A stretch of 64,000 bases of DNA. Source: Leucocoprinus leucothites. Its lineage: Eukaryota > Basidiomycota > Agaricomycetes > Agaricales > Agaricaceae. Below are positions 1 to 10,215 of the stretch, piece after piece (within the stretch, counting starts at the first letter, position 1; every line of letters begins with the position of its first letter). A program made the position numbers and the translations under genes. The stretch covers positions 434,001 through 498,000 of the forward strand of contig JAACJO010000022.1 in NCBI GenBank assembly GCA_013368445.1, given 5' to 3'. Below the pieces are notes generated by a model. That model did no database searches and was not told the origin of the DNA. It worked only from the letters and a program-made list of their open reading frames with translations.

Positions 1-566
1 ACAGGGGTGACCTTGTCATCATGAACAAGGAAGAAGGGAAGAGGGGCTGGTTGGGAGGAGAGAGCAGCTTGGATAGCCGGGAGCTAGTCTCGAGGTGAGC
101 ATAAGAAGTTGAAGGTAGGGGTGACATACCGAATTGGGGGAGAAGTAGTTGGAGGCAGGAGACCAGCTGTTGGCAATCTCCCAGGCAGGTTTGGCAACAA
201 AGGCTGAATATGCAAACCAGTAATGGTACCTGTATTTCTTGAGATTGGCAAAGGATATGAGGAGGAACAAGTTAAGAAGGGAAGAGTCATGGGTAGAGAG
301 GACATGGTCCTATATCTTCTGAGCGTGAGCATTAAAGAGCGCAGACTTGACCACTGACTTGAATAGGGTTCTTCAGATTACCTCGCAAAAGGTCATTTCC
401 TGGATGAGGGTGAGTATCGGAAGAGAATGAGTCTGGACCGATGGAGATGGCGCATCTGAGAACAATGACCTTGCTGGATTCCTGTCCCAGGACTGAGCAT
501 CCAACAAAGTAAGGAGCGGAGATGTTGACAACATCGTCTGCAAGTTTGAGGGTGTCTATCTTGAGA
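1..566 (-). pseudogene. ATG7: ATG7 (autophagy E1-like enzyme) N-terminal fragment, decayed
   Basis: ATG7 is the E1-like enzyme that activates Atg8 and Atg12 in autophagy; its N-terminal domain recruits the E2 enzymes. Read on the minus strand from about 566 downward, the frame gives LKIDTLKLADD, then an ALFN/HDSSLLN region, then SFANLKKYRYHYWFAY followed by AKPAWEI, the signature of the ATG7 N-terminal domain. After a likely intron comes AIQAALSSQPAP with PFFLVHDD, also in the expected order. An in-frame TAG stands where the family usually has Trp in KIWDHVLS, a G-to-A change, so this copy looks dead. The first dozen or so residues of the protein are missing: homology stops at about 566, exactly where the 5' block shared with GTPase copies B and C begins. 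The fragment runs off the left edge, so the rest of the gene cannot be seen. The family call is firm; pseudogene status rests on that stop and the missing start. Confidence 0.7.
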
Positions 567-928
567 AATAACCTTCTTGGGAATGTAATGAAGTTCGCAC
601 CCTTCAGTTATCTGCCAACAGCGAGGAATAATCGATAAGAGTCAGCTATCAAAGGTTGTCACACCCAGAGTGTTGGGTCCAGGCCACAACTCTTCACACC
701 TTGGGGATGTGATCTCTCCAATGGACCAATCATCATCTTGGGGCCTGTGCATGTCATTCATTTCCTTTGTTAATATCGGTGCTGTCTTGCTGCCTAAGTA
801 TAGCATTTGCTATCGATAAATCGCAATCCACTATCAATCCCATATCATGCCAACAAACAAGAAGGCTGCAAGGGCGATGGTGAATTCAGCGCTTTGATCG
901 GTACTCCCCAACCTCTGAGTCAACTATC
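566..928 (+). repeat. 5' flanking block shared by GTPase copies A, B and C (copy A)
   Basis: This upstream stretch recurs before copy B (about 56815-57170) and copy C (about 60690-61036). Shared landmarks are GTTGTCACACCCAGAG, CTTCACA..., AAGAAGGCTGCAAG and GCGATGGTGA just before the ATG. It probably carries the promoter and 5' UTR of this GTPase family. Copy A has lost many CpGs relative to B and C. Confidence 0.7.
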
Positions 929-1982
929 ATGGAGCCTGAGTTCACAATTGATGGTAACATCAAAACTGTAGAGCAGTAGGTACAGCTTTCGGAATCCGAG
1001 TTTTTTCTACTCACCTAGGTGATTTAGGTTCCGCATCCTGTCCGTTGGTCAGGTCAGTTACCTGCAGTTTGGGCTTCTCGTACCATCAGACTAATTGCCC
1101 ACCAGTCTGGTGTTGGGAAATCATCCCTGATCAACTGTGTATTCGGTATCACTAAGGCAGTAAGAGGCTCTCATGCCAGATGCATGCGGGATAACTACTG
1201 CTGATGCTCTTCTGTTGTAGTGTGTGGTGTGCTTCAAACCCGGAGAATCAGATATTGAGCAAGGTTTTATCTCACAAGACAACCCACATTTTGTTCTTCA
1301 CGATTCTAAAGGCTTCGAACCAGGAGACATTACCAATTTTGAGACTGTATGTGAATTTATCCAGCAATAATCTAAACAGGAACTGCCCCTAAGGGATTGA
1401 ATCCATGGTCTGTGGTGTGTATACTTCTTTTCGCCCCTTTATGCACTCTCTATACCGTCATCAGGCTCAGTACAAAGACGCCAACTGCTGGGGGTCGTAT
1501 ATTTGAGGCAGGGGATGAGAAGTTACTCAAATTTGCCCATCAAGCCCAAAGTATGCTCATGACCTCTCCTTCATTACACTCCGCTCCAATTAATTGGTGA
1601 TTCTCAATCAGTTCCTGTTGTACTTGTGTTTACTCAGTATGACCGATTGGTGAGGACGAAGGTGGCCCAGTTGAAAGAGGAGCACCGAAATCTAGATACA
1701 GCAACTCTCGATAAATGTAGTCAAGAAGAGGCCCAGCAAGTGTTCGAAATATGTATACAGTTTCTCCAGTGCACCATGAAGCACCTCAACATCCTGATGC
1801 CACACTATGTCAAAGCATCAGGTATGTTTGTGCCATTGTATGATTTATTCGGAAATAACCACTCCCTAGTTCACACAGGCTATAAGGAGGTTGTTTCAGC
1901 TCTTGTGGAAGTTACCCTGGATATTTTGTCAAGGAACGGCTCAAGGGCAATGCTTAGATCATGTAGGCAATAGCAGCATGGG

Positions 1983-2540
1983 TGTCACGAGCCGATCCTC
2001 AATACCGGCTCACGGTTCGGACTTGGTATATTTTCATGAACTCCTATCCATTTTCACATTTCGGTTACATCGGTTTTTATCGGTCTTTCGCCTTCGGACT
2101 TATTCTAACATCTTCCATCTTATTAATTCATACCGCCTTATCAAAATTTTCTGACAACCGTTTAATAGTAAATTTTATATCTTCTAGCCTTGTAAAATTT
2201 GCGGACTCCACTTTGATTATTTCTCCGTTTACTACTTTGCTTGTTTTCCTTATCCGATCCTATATTCAGCATTGTATATAAGTACCACGACTTTGTATTC
2301 GGATTCCTTAGTCTGATAATCAACTTAGCGATATGCTACTTTCCTCTGCTCTCTGTTCATCCTCAGCTCTCTTATATTGTCTGAAATCCGGGTCAAGCGT
2401 CAGTAGTCGGCACAACACATAAGTTGAGGCCACAACCCGCTCCCGCGTCCGATGACCGGCTCCTGCCTTACCTCTGTCATACCTCTGTCCAACTGGTCCT
2501 TGACATCGGCTCCCTATCCGTAGCGTTTGCGCGCTTAACA
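1983..2540 (+). repeat. Solo LTR, Gypsy-F family (558 bp)
   Basis: The element begins TGTCACGAGCC and ends GCTTAACA, with the canonical TG...CA termini, and is flanked by a perfect 5-bp target duplication ATGGG (1978-1982 and 2541-2545). It aligns along its length with the LTR at 49459-49991. A TATATAAG box lies near 2275. No internal region remains, so this is a solo LTR, as left by LTR-LTR recombination. It keeps many CpGs whereas the 49.5-kb copy has lost most of them, so this insertion is probably the younger. The strand follows the 49.5-kb element. Confidence 0.9.
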
Positions 2541-2835
2541 ATGGGAAAGTCTCCCAGTCAAAATCAAAGCTTGCACCACATATGTTCCATCCAGCCTTTT
2601 CAGGGTAATACCATTTATTTATGTCAATTTTCAGTTGGAAAGCATGGGCATAAGATGTATGTAACCAGGTGTTAGTTTCATCGCAATTCTTAGCAGTATC
2701 TTAAATTACAGACGTGTCCTTACTGGTGCTATGCCTGGATTTGAACAGACTTGCTTTGCAGCTGACTTGTGGGGGTCCACAAGGACATCATCAAATGTTG
2801 GAGCTTTAAGGCCAGGGTTGATTAACTTTGTTATA

Positions 2836-4161
2836 CTCGTGACAATCAAAAGTGAGTCACATTTTGTGACAAACACGCTCGTGTGATTTCGAGAACCAAG
2901 AATTGTTTCACGTATTGCTCCTACTATACTTGCTCAATCTACTCAATATGTCACCTTCTGAGAACTCACGTCTTGAATATGATACTCCAATAAAAAATCA
3001 ACTGGTTGGATACTACCAAGCCACCCAAAATATTGCTGAAGCCTCGAGAGAGGTTGGGGTGAAATATCATGCAGCTCGGAAAATCATCCATAAATTTGAA
3101 GACACTGGCTCAACAGACAATTGCTCCTGGTCAGGCCGTCCCAGGGCCCTAACGGACCGCATGGAACACCGAGTTATCCGCGAATCCCTCAAGAACCACC
3201 AAAAACCATTTGCTGATATTGCAAATGATCTTAGTTTGGAGGGTGGTGGACAATCAGTCCGTCGTGCACTTGCGAGGGCTGGTTATCACCGGAGAGTTGC
3301 TAGAAGGGTTCCTTTCTTAACCAAAAGGCATCGTCGCCAGCGATTGGCGTGGGCACGACAGTTTAGAAGGTGGAAGAAGAAGCAGTTCTCGCAGATCATC
3401 TTTTCAGATGAATGCTATATTTATCTTGGTGATAAAAATGGCCGAGTTTATGTGACGCGACGTCCTGATGAAGTCCTCCGAGAGGATTGCCTTGTTCCAC
3501 AGTTTACACAGTCACCAATACACGTCATGGTGTGGGGGTGTATCATGGATGGGAAGAAGGGGCCACTGGTTGTTTTGGACTATCCTGGTGGTAAAGGTGG
3601 TGGAATGACCTCTGCCCGCTATCAGCAGCAAGTCCTTGATGGGGTGTTGGAGGACTTCTATTGGGATGCACGTGAGGAACATAGTCGTGTTTTTTTCCAG
3701 CAGGACAATGCTGCTTCACACACGAGTAATTCAACGAAGGCTTGGTTTATGTCACATCACATACCCCTCTTTCCCCATCCGGCATCATCTCCTGACATGA
3801 ATCCCATCGAGGGCATTTGGCACGAACTCAAAAAAATTATTAGACAGTCCCCTCATCCCCCCTCATCACTTGATACACTCAAAGCTACAGTCCAGGCTGC
3901 ATGGGATGAGTTATCTATTGATATAATCAACAAATATGTTGGATCCATAGAACATCGTGTTCAGTCTGTCATCCTAGCTCAAGGTGGTCACACTCGATAC
4001 TAACTATCTACTATGAATGTATACCATGTATATAATTCTATCATATAAAAATTTGGCAGTGTTTTGATGTTTGAGGGTTGAAGCGCACCGGAAAGTTTCA
4101 CCCAGTATTGAGAATCAGAGTCTCATATTATGTAATGTGACTCACTTTTGATTGTCACGAG
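2836..4161 (+). mobile_element. Tc1-like transposon K, apparently complete
   Basis: The ends are about 28-bp perfect terminal inverted repeats starting CTCGTGACAATCAAAAGTGA, flanked by TA duplications (2834-2835 and 4162-4163). The element is 1326 bp and holds one uninterrupted transposase gene. Collapsing it to one TA recreates the intron sequence seen in GTPase copy C, which proves the boundaries. Structurally this looks like a recent insertion. Confidence 0.93.
2948..4003 (+). CDS. Tc1-like DDE transposase (uninterrupted)
   Basis: It excises and integrates element K by binding its terminal inverted repeats. The frame opens at 2903, but I take the second Met (MSPSENSR, 2948) because the first 15 residues form a hydrophobic stretch alien to the family; this gives 351 residues. 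An N-terminal helix-turn-helix region (about residues 15-60, ending in a GRPRALTDR-type linker) precedes a second DNA-binding region. The catalytic triad is visible as IIFSDEC, FFQQDNAASH and PDMNPIEGIWHELK, the DD34E layout of Tc1 enzymes. The C terminus ILAQGGHTRY is typical of full-length fungal Tc1 transposases. There are no stops or frameshifts, unlike every other transposase in the window. It is the only gene in the element and ends about 160 bp before the right terminus. Confidence 0.93.
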   Translation: MSPSENSRLEYDTPIKNQLVGYYQATQNIAEASREVGVKYHAARKIIHKFEDTGSTDNCSWSGRPRALTDRMEHRVIRESLKNHQKPFADIANDLSLEGGGQSVRRALARAGYHRRVARRVPFLTKRHRRQRLAWARQFRRWKKKQFSQIIFSDECYIYLGDKNGRVYVTRRPDEVLREDCLVPQFTQSPIHVMVWGCIMDGKKGPLVVLDYPGGKGGGMTSARYQQQVLDGVLEDFYWDAREEHSRVFFQQDNAASHTSNSTKAWFMSHHIPLFPHPASSPDMNPIEGIWHELKKIIRQSPHPPSSLDTLKATVQAAWDELSIDIINKYVGSIEHRVQSVILAQGGHTRY

Positions 4162-4262
4162 TATGTGATGCCTGCTCAGCTTATGTCCTCGTTGTAGGCT
4201 CTCAATACTGATGAATCCGAGCAACTGATGCTACATCTCGTCCAAAAATCTCAATGACCACT

Positions 4263-5865
4263 CACCAAAATAAAATTTATAAATTAATTGTCAACTAATG
4301 TTCATGCTTTTTCCTTATACTTCTGCATCTGTGTACCATGTATAGCATCAGCAAGATCAATGTTATCCACCGCATTTTGCTTGTCTTTTATGGTATCAAT
4401 TGGGCTTAGAAAATGCGAGGATGAAGGTATCACGGCAATAGCAGTGGCAACTAATAGTCATGGTTTTCATCCCCTTGTCATATGTCACCAGAAAAAAGAG
4501 AAAAACATGAGTATATCAACCAGAGGGAGGCAAAGTAAAAGGTTCAGCACACCTTGAACAGCACCCTTGCAGATGGAGTTCTCCCAAGGGTTTTGGACCA
4601 TGTTGGTTATGGAGCTGAACAAAGCAAGTTGTTGATCAGCAGGGAGAAACAGAAGATACCTTGCAAGCTTCCCCAGTATAATGTCTGCCCACAGAGCACC
4701 AGCTATACAATCGAACACACCTCAATCCCTGTTTCCAAACTAGGATTTGACAAGAAGCACTGGTCTACTTGGGAGACAGTGGTTTGGAGATATGAAGAGG
4801 TAGTCAGGAGGCACTTGATGGTCTGTGAAATAAAGCATTTGGAGGGAGCTGTTGCAAGGCAGTAGCAAGGATATTGTGAGGCTAGTGATCAATATCTATG
4901 TGACATTTACACTCATGTCAGGATCAGAGGCACCAATAATTAAAGCTGTTGTCCCATGTTCTTGAGTACAGGGGTGATGATCAGGTGCTGGGAAAGGATG
5001 TGTTTTGTGAAGTGTATGATGCACCCTGTGTTATGCTTCTCCACATAAGGAATAATACTCTCAGTGGATACTATCTCGAGGACCATTGGAATAAAGGAGC
5101 CATCAACTTTCTGATTTGAGCCCTGCATGGTTAGGATGATTTGATAGATAGAATCAGTAACAAATATCATATTCTTGAAAATGTAAGATGTCACACTTGG
5201 CAGATAACCCTTCCAAGTAGGAACCAGGCCAGCTGGGCTAGCATGAATAGGGTTGCAGGCAAAATGATAATACCACACCAGCTGCATCTCATAAAAAATG
5301 TGCAACATGATGCAGGTCATGAGTATGAGATAAATGATGATAGCACTGGGAGCAGCTGTCAGTCAAATGGATGTGAATAACAAAGAACAGCCACAACGAT
5401 CATCATAGGAAGTGAAAGTGAAGTAGGTAGATATGAAGAGCTGAGGCTTGATATGTTGAAGGGACTTGATGCAGTGTTACAGCCCAAATGGCATTAGCCA
5501 TGAAATTGCTAATTTCAATGATATAGTCAATATATTGGGCAACTGTATAGATATTAAAGAACTCTACTATAAGACCCTAGTATGACACACACATTTGTGA
5601 AAGCACAGCACATTTGCAAAACAACTAGTAATGATCAAGAGTAACAAGAGGCTACAGGATGACATCAAGACTTAGTGAACATAGTCAGGATGTGTACCCT
5701 ATGACCCTTTGTGATCTTAGCCTGTAACCTGGGTATTGATCCAGTCAAAGTCTTTCTCGAAAGAACAATTATGGACTGACTAATTGGAGATCAAAGGCTT
5801 AGCCTTCTGGTCTGGACAGGAACTTGTGCACATTTGCTGAAGTCCTATCATTCCAACATTGCTAC
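4263..5865. other. No recognisable gene; decayed minus-strand membrane-protein-like frames
   Basis: This lies between the end of GTPase copy A and the Gypsy-A target site. Two minus-strand frames are rich in hydrophobic stretches: about 5440-4940 (APSAIIYLILMTC, then SYIFKNMIFVTDSIYQIIL) and 4718-4485 (LLLCLPLVDILMFFSFFW). They could be remains of a multi-pass membrane protein, since a TM-length helix followed by IFKNMIFVTDS is reminiscent of fungal seven-TM families, but I cannot name one. Several stops separate the pieces. The DNA is CpG-poor. Confidence 0.3.
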
Positions 5866-5870
5866 AGCAG
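5866..5870. repeat. Target-site duplication AGCAG of Gypsy-A (partner 27253-27257)
   Basis: The same 5 bp directly follow the right LTR end at 27252. This proves that everything between was delivered by, or later inserted into, one element. Confidence 0.9.
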
Positions 5871-6135
5871 TGTTATGACTTTACTCAGTTCCAGTACTTC
5901 CCATGTCAGTTTCTATTTCCATAGTTACCCCACTCCCATGTCATAACCTATGTCATAGTCTATGTCATAGTTACCCGAGTCCCCTGACTCATACTTACCC
6001 AGGTCTGCTTTCTTTCTATATATATAGACTCCTAGGTAGAGTGTACTCCTTACACTTTACCAATTGTATCTTTCCCCTTATCATTCTCAAGCCTTTGCCA
6101 GAGTTGCAACCTGAGTTCCAATAAAGGTTGTTACA
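5871..6135 (+). repeat. 5' LTR of Gypsy-A
   Basis: It begins TGTTATGACT and ends TTGTTACA. A TATATATATAGA box (about 6017) is followed about 30 bp later by a pyrimidine-rich stretch, the likely promoter. The primer-binding region would begin at TTTGGTAAAGTG (6136). Confidence 0.9.
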
Positions 6136-6269
6136 TTTGGTAAAGTGTCCCCACTCACTTTGCAATAAAGTATCACTGATATCACAAGCAATACTGATCA
6201 CTCAAAGAAGTAACTGAACAATGACAACAGTTATGCACAATAGCATCTAACACTGAAGAAGACTTCCTC

Positions 6270-7381
6270 ATGGAAGAAGGCACCCAAAGAGAATGCAAAG
6301 CCAAACAAACAGAAGAACCACCCATCACAGATGAAGAAGAATCCTCAGACAAAGAGGAAGAAGTAACAGACAATGGAGAAGAAGTAACAGACAACAAAGA
6401 AGTACAACCCACACCACCCAGAAGTGCACACCTTGAATAAGAGGTAGAAAGATTAGAAGAAGGACTCAGATCACTACAAATTAGCCAAAGAAACTCAAAT
6501 GAAATGGCAGATGTCACTACTCCCATGTTTAACACCAAATCCCTGGTCCCAGAACCAGGATTCTTTGATGGAACACAGTCAAAATTCGAGGACTAGTGGA
6601 TATCAATGCTCCTCTACCTCAATTTCAACAAAGTCAACAATGAAGACAATAAAGTGACTCCTATAATATCATGACTCAAAGGAGGTACAGCAGGAGACTT
6701 TGCTCAGATGGAGCTAGATGCCCTGAATGCTATGGCAGACACCACAGACTGGAACATATGGAAAACAAACTTCAAAAGACTCTTCAGCAATGATGCACTC
6801 ATAGTCAATATGGAATGGAGAATTGAGAGTTTCAAACAGAACAAGAAGCACACAGCTGACTTCCTAATTGAATTCAAAGTGCTCAAGACACAAGCAAAGA
6901 CTGATGAAACCCATGCCATATTTCTACTAAAGAAAAATATGCGCACAGACATCATCAAGGCTATTCTAGAGTACCCTCCTGAGTCAATCCCAAAACCCTA
7001 CACAGCATGGAAAACAGCTGTACTTTCTGTAGGACAAGGCTTTGAATCTACAGAAAGGAGTGACACCCCCACCAGCACAGGGATAACATATGGAGGAGTG
7101 GGTCAACCCATAGAAATAGGTTGACAATTCAGACAATCTCTCCCAAAGTACAATGAGCAAGGAAAGCCCGAGTGCTACAACTGCAACAAGTACAGACATA
7201 TGGTGAAGGAGTGTAGACAACCAAAGGCAGAAGGATGCTACAACTGTGGAAAAAGAGGCCATAGAGCCAAAGACTATAGAAGCCCAAAAATGAAAGTTAG
7301 AGGAATAGAGGTGGAAGAGAAGGACAAAAAGGAGGATTTTCAGAATAGCTTGGAGTAGGTGCAATCTTATGAGCCCATGTA
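6270..7381 (+). pseudogene. Gypsy-A gag (capsid plus two zinc knuckles), decayed
   Basis: Gag packages the element's RNA. An acidic N-terminal segment (DEEESSDKEEEV) precedes a retrotransposon-gag capsid region at about 6510-7000, with PGFFDGTQSKF, WNIWKTNFKRLF and a helical HTADFLIEFK segment. Two CCHC knuckles follow: CYNCNKYRHMVKEC (CX2CX4HX4C, about 7171-7213) and CYNCGKRGHRAKDY, where the last Cys has become Tyr. At least four in-frame stops (for example in FED*WISML and EIG*QFRQ) replace Trp or Arg codons, matching C-to-T and G-to-A decay. Protease lies directly downstream in another frame. Confidence 0.85.
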
Positions 7382-7456
7382 ACTAGAGGACCAAAATCAA
7401 ATTGTTATACCATCCCTCAACAAAGAAACTCTAAGCACAAACTAACAATATGAGCA

Positions 7457-8260
7457 ATGATTGAAACAAAGAACAAGAGAAGGATCAAAGTAACAGCACT
7501 AGTGGATTTGGGCTGTTCACATACAGCAATCAACAAAAAACTAGTAGAAGAAGAAAAGATCCCAACAGAACAAATGGAACAACCCCTACAGGTCTTCAAT
7601 GCAGACAGTACACCAAACAGCCAAGAAACTATCACAAAAACAGCCCCAATCACACTAGACTCTAACAGACACAAGGAACACATCCACACAGTAGGCACTG
7701 ACCTAAATGTGGACATCTTTCTAGGACACGACTGGCTAGTCAAACATAATCCAGAGGTAGATTAGAAGGAAGGAATGGTATGGTTCACAAGATGCCCAGA
7801 CAGCTGCAGAGTCAACCATCAAACAATCCCATTCACCACATACAACCAACAATTACTCCTGAAAGAACTCACCACAAAGGACAATGACATGGAAAAAGAG
7901 CCAGACCCAACTAACTCCAAAGACCTACCAGACTACATACAACCATTCACACACCTATTCAACAAAGAGAAATTTGAATCACTACCAGAAAGGAGGGAAT
8001 GGGATCATGAGATCAATCTATTGGAAAATGCACCCAAGGAACTAAATGCAAAAGTCTACCCCATGACACTGAAGAAAGAAAACAAGCTACACACATGGAT
8101 TGATGAACAACTTGGAGCAGGGCTAATCACCAAATCTAATTCCCAATACACCTCTCCATGCTTCTTTATACCAAAGAAAGATGGATCACTATGACTGGTA
8201 CAGGATTAGAGACAGCTAAATCAGCACATAATCAAGGACAAAATGCTGCTACCACTTATA
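7457..8260 (+). pseudogene. Gypsy-A pol, first part: protease and start of reverse transcriptase
   Basis: Retropepsin appears as ALVDLGCSHTAI near 7495, where the family has DSG, and ends in FLGHDWLVKHNPEVD. RT follows from about 7775: the PERREWDHEI region, then GLITKSNSQYTSPCFFIPKK at about 8120-8185, then a decayed QDYRQLN motif. The coding sequence stops at the TA target of Tc1-G (8259-8260) in the middle of codons for PLI. It resumes as GEVIDKL at 22888, so the junction can be joined exactly. Confidence 0.87.
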
Positions 8261-8489
8261 CAGTGGCATCCAAAAGTATTGCACCATCAGGTGACTCGCC
8301 CATGTTATCTCCCTATCTGTCTGAGATCAATGTCATTTAATTCAAAAAAAATGTTTACAGAGAGCTAAGGATGTATATAGTTGAGAGAAAGTAGAATAAT
8401 AGCATGAAAAAGAAGAATGAAAACAAAAAAGGACTATAATGCGAAAATAATAGTGCAATTATTTTGGACATCATCTATTATGAGATAAG

Positions 8490-9558
8490 ATGAGGGCTTT
8501 TTGAGATGAAAACAGAACCGCTCACCTCGAAACAAATTAGTACTTGGTGTTTCCACTTGGGCCATGATGACAGCTTGAACACAACATGGCATGCTCTCAA
8601 AAAGGAGTCCAATGACTCCTGATATATATTCCCTCACTCCTCCTGGAGTGCAGCCCACATCTCCTCCTGGTTGCAAGGAAGGACAGTGCAAGCATGCACA
8701 AGACGGTCCAATTGATCCCATGCATGCTCTATGATGTTCAAATCAGGGCTTGAGGGTGGCCAGTCCAAGTGATAAATTTTTTTCTTCCTAAAAAATTCAT
8801 CAGCAACCCTACTCCTGTGCTTTGGGTAGTTATCCTATTGGAAAATCGGCGTGCTTTGATCTGTTGACCTCAATTTATAATCCTTCAATGTCCCTAGATA
8901 TGATTCCGAAGAATCTTGACATAATCCAGGCCACACATGATCCCTAAAACCTGATGAAGCTACCCTACTCTCCGACTAGTGATGCACCCCATACCATAAG
9001 ATTAACTCCCCCATGCTTGATGTTCTTCTTTGTAAATTGAGGGTCTAGAGCCTGTCCAGGCTTCATCCATGCATATTGACGACTATCTGACTTGAAAAGG
9101 AGGAATTTTGACTCATCTGAGAAAATGACCTCCTTCCAGTCTTCAACAGTCCAATCAGAATGTTGGCATGCCCACATGAGTTGCTTCTTTTGATTGATTG
9201 GAGTAACCTAGGCACAGGCCCTCCAGACATGGCAGATCAATCCCTGCTCCTTTAGGGAATGTGCAACTGTTTGGTGAGACATATCTGGGAATGTGGTTTT
9301 GGCCAATTCAGTTGCATTGGAAACCTCCATTTGGGCAAGCATCCAGGCTCTAACCCTTACTTGGCATTCATCCAGCTTTTGAGGGCGACCAGACTTGGGC
9401 CTGACATAGTATGGATCCTCAGATTTTGAGAATCTCTCGAGCACACAACTAATAGTAGACTGATCAATACCAATCCTGGACCTGATGGCTCTATAGGACA
9501 TGCCAGAAGAGCGGAGTTCAGCAATGCAGGCAACTTTGGATGGGGATGTGTAGACCAT
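8490..9558 (-). pseudogene. Tc1-G transposase, decayed
   Basis: The start MVYTSPSKVACIAELR (9558) leads into a helix-turn-helix (SYRAIRSRIGIDQSTISCVL) and a GRPQKLDE linker. The first Asp is in VIFSDESKFLLF (about 9120). The second lies in a frame-shifted FQ*DNYPKH region near 8830. The acidic third residue is in SSPDLNIIEHAWDQL (about 8735-8700). The frame is broken by a stop after HVWRACA (9208), another after WGASLVGE, and several more. The MVWGAS and KHGGVNLMVWG regions are typical. The enzyme is certainly inactive. Confidence 0.87.
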
Positions 9559-10215
9559 GATGTAGAGAAATTGAAGAATGTAAAAACTAGGGAGAAAGCT
9601 CACTTGTACTTTGTCTATATAGCCTCAAAGGTAGATTAACTCAGATGTCCAAAAGAAATGCACCATCAGTACAACACTAATATAAGGTAGCTCCAGCACA
9701 GATCCATCCAATGTGCAGGGTCATCAGCATGATTTTGCGTGACATTTCACTTGTAAATACTACTCTAATTGCTACTCTACATCTATCAAAAATCCAAGCT
9801 TGTCAGATTGTCAGTTTTGCCCAATTTAATAATTTGACAGTCTTACATTTTGTATTTTCATGTTGTGTGAGCTTGAGTATCATTTTCAAGATATATCTTG
9901 ATGAGGCATGTGATGCATCCAGGGTTTCACGAGACAGCATGTTGTGTAATATTGACATGTCCCAAACAAAATTATGCCCCAGCCCTTGAAATGTGCAAGA
10001 ATTGGCATGGTTAATCTTGGTGTCTATGCAAAGAGGTGGCAAAAATCACTTCAAATGACATCACCAGGCCCTGTTACCAAGCTGGAGTCAGAAGTTGTGT
10101 CTGAAGAGACAAGGTATAATAAAGTCATTAATCATTTTTTGTTCTTGCAAAGGTCTCATAATAATATAGTATAACAGTCCCAGGTGAAGCCACCCCTATA
10201 GGCCTAGATGAGTCT

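Larger units (their letters stand above)
929..4262 (+). pseudogene. P-loop GTPase, copy A (decayed, interrupted by an LTR and a Tc1 element)
   Basis: This is a paralogue of the intact gene at 61037-62990. It starts at the matching ATG (MEPE) and follows the same exon order to the exon reading LMLHLVQ at about 4225-4255, after which homology stops. Recognisable pieces include the LTKVAQLKEEHRN-like exon after 1626 with TQYD (G4 motif) and the segment near 2700-2815 ending in IIKCWSF. Many codons differ by C-to-T or G-to-A, several splice sites are altered, and the frame is broken. A solo LTR (1983-2540) splits the exon that in copy C reads ASLPVKIEACIT. A Tc1-like element (2836-4161) sits in the next intron. 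Removing both insertions restores collinearity with copy C at the nucleotide level. The last two exons of copy C are absent here. Confidence 0.85.
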
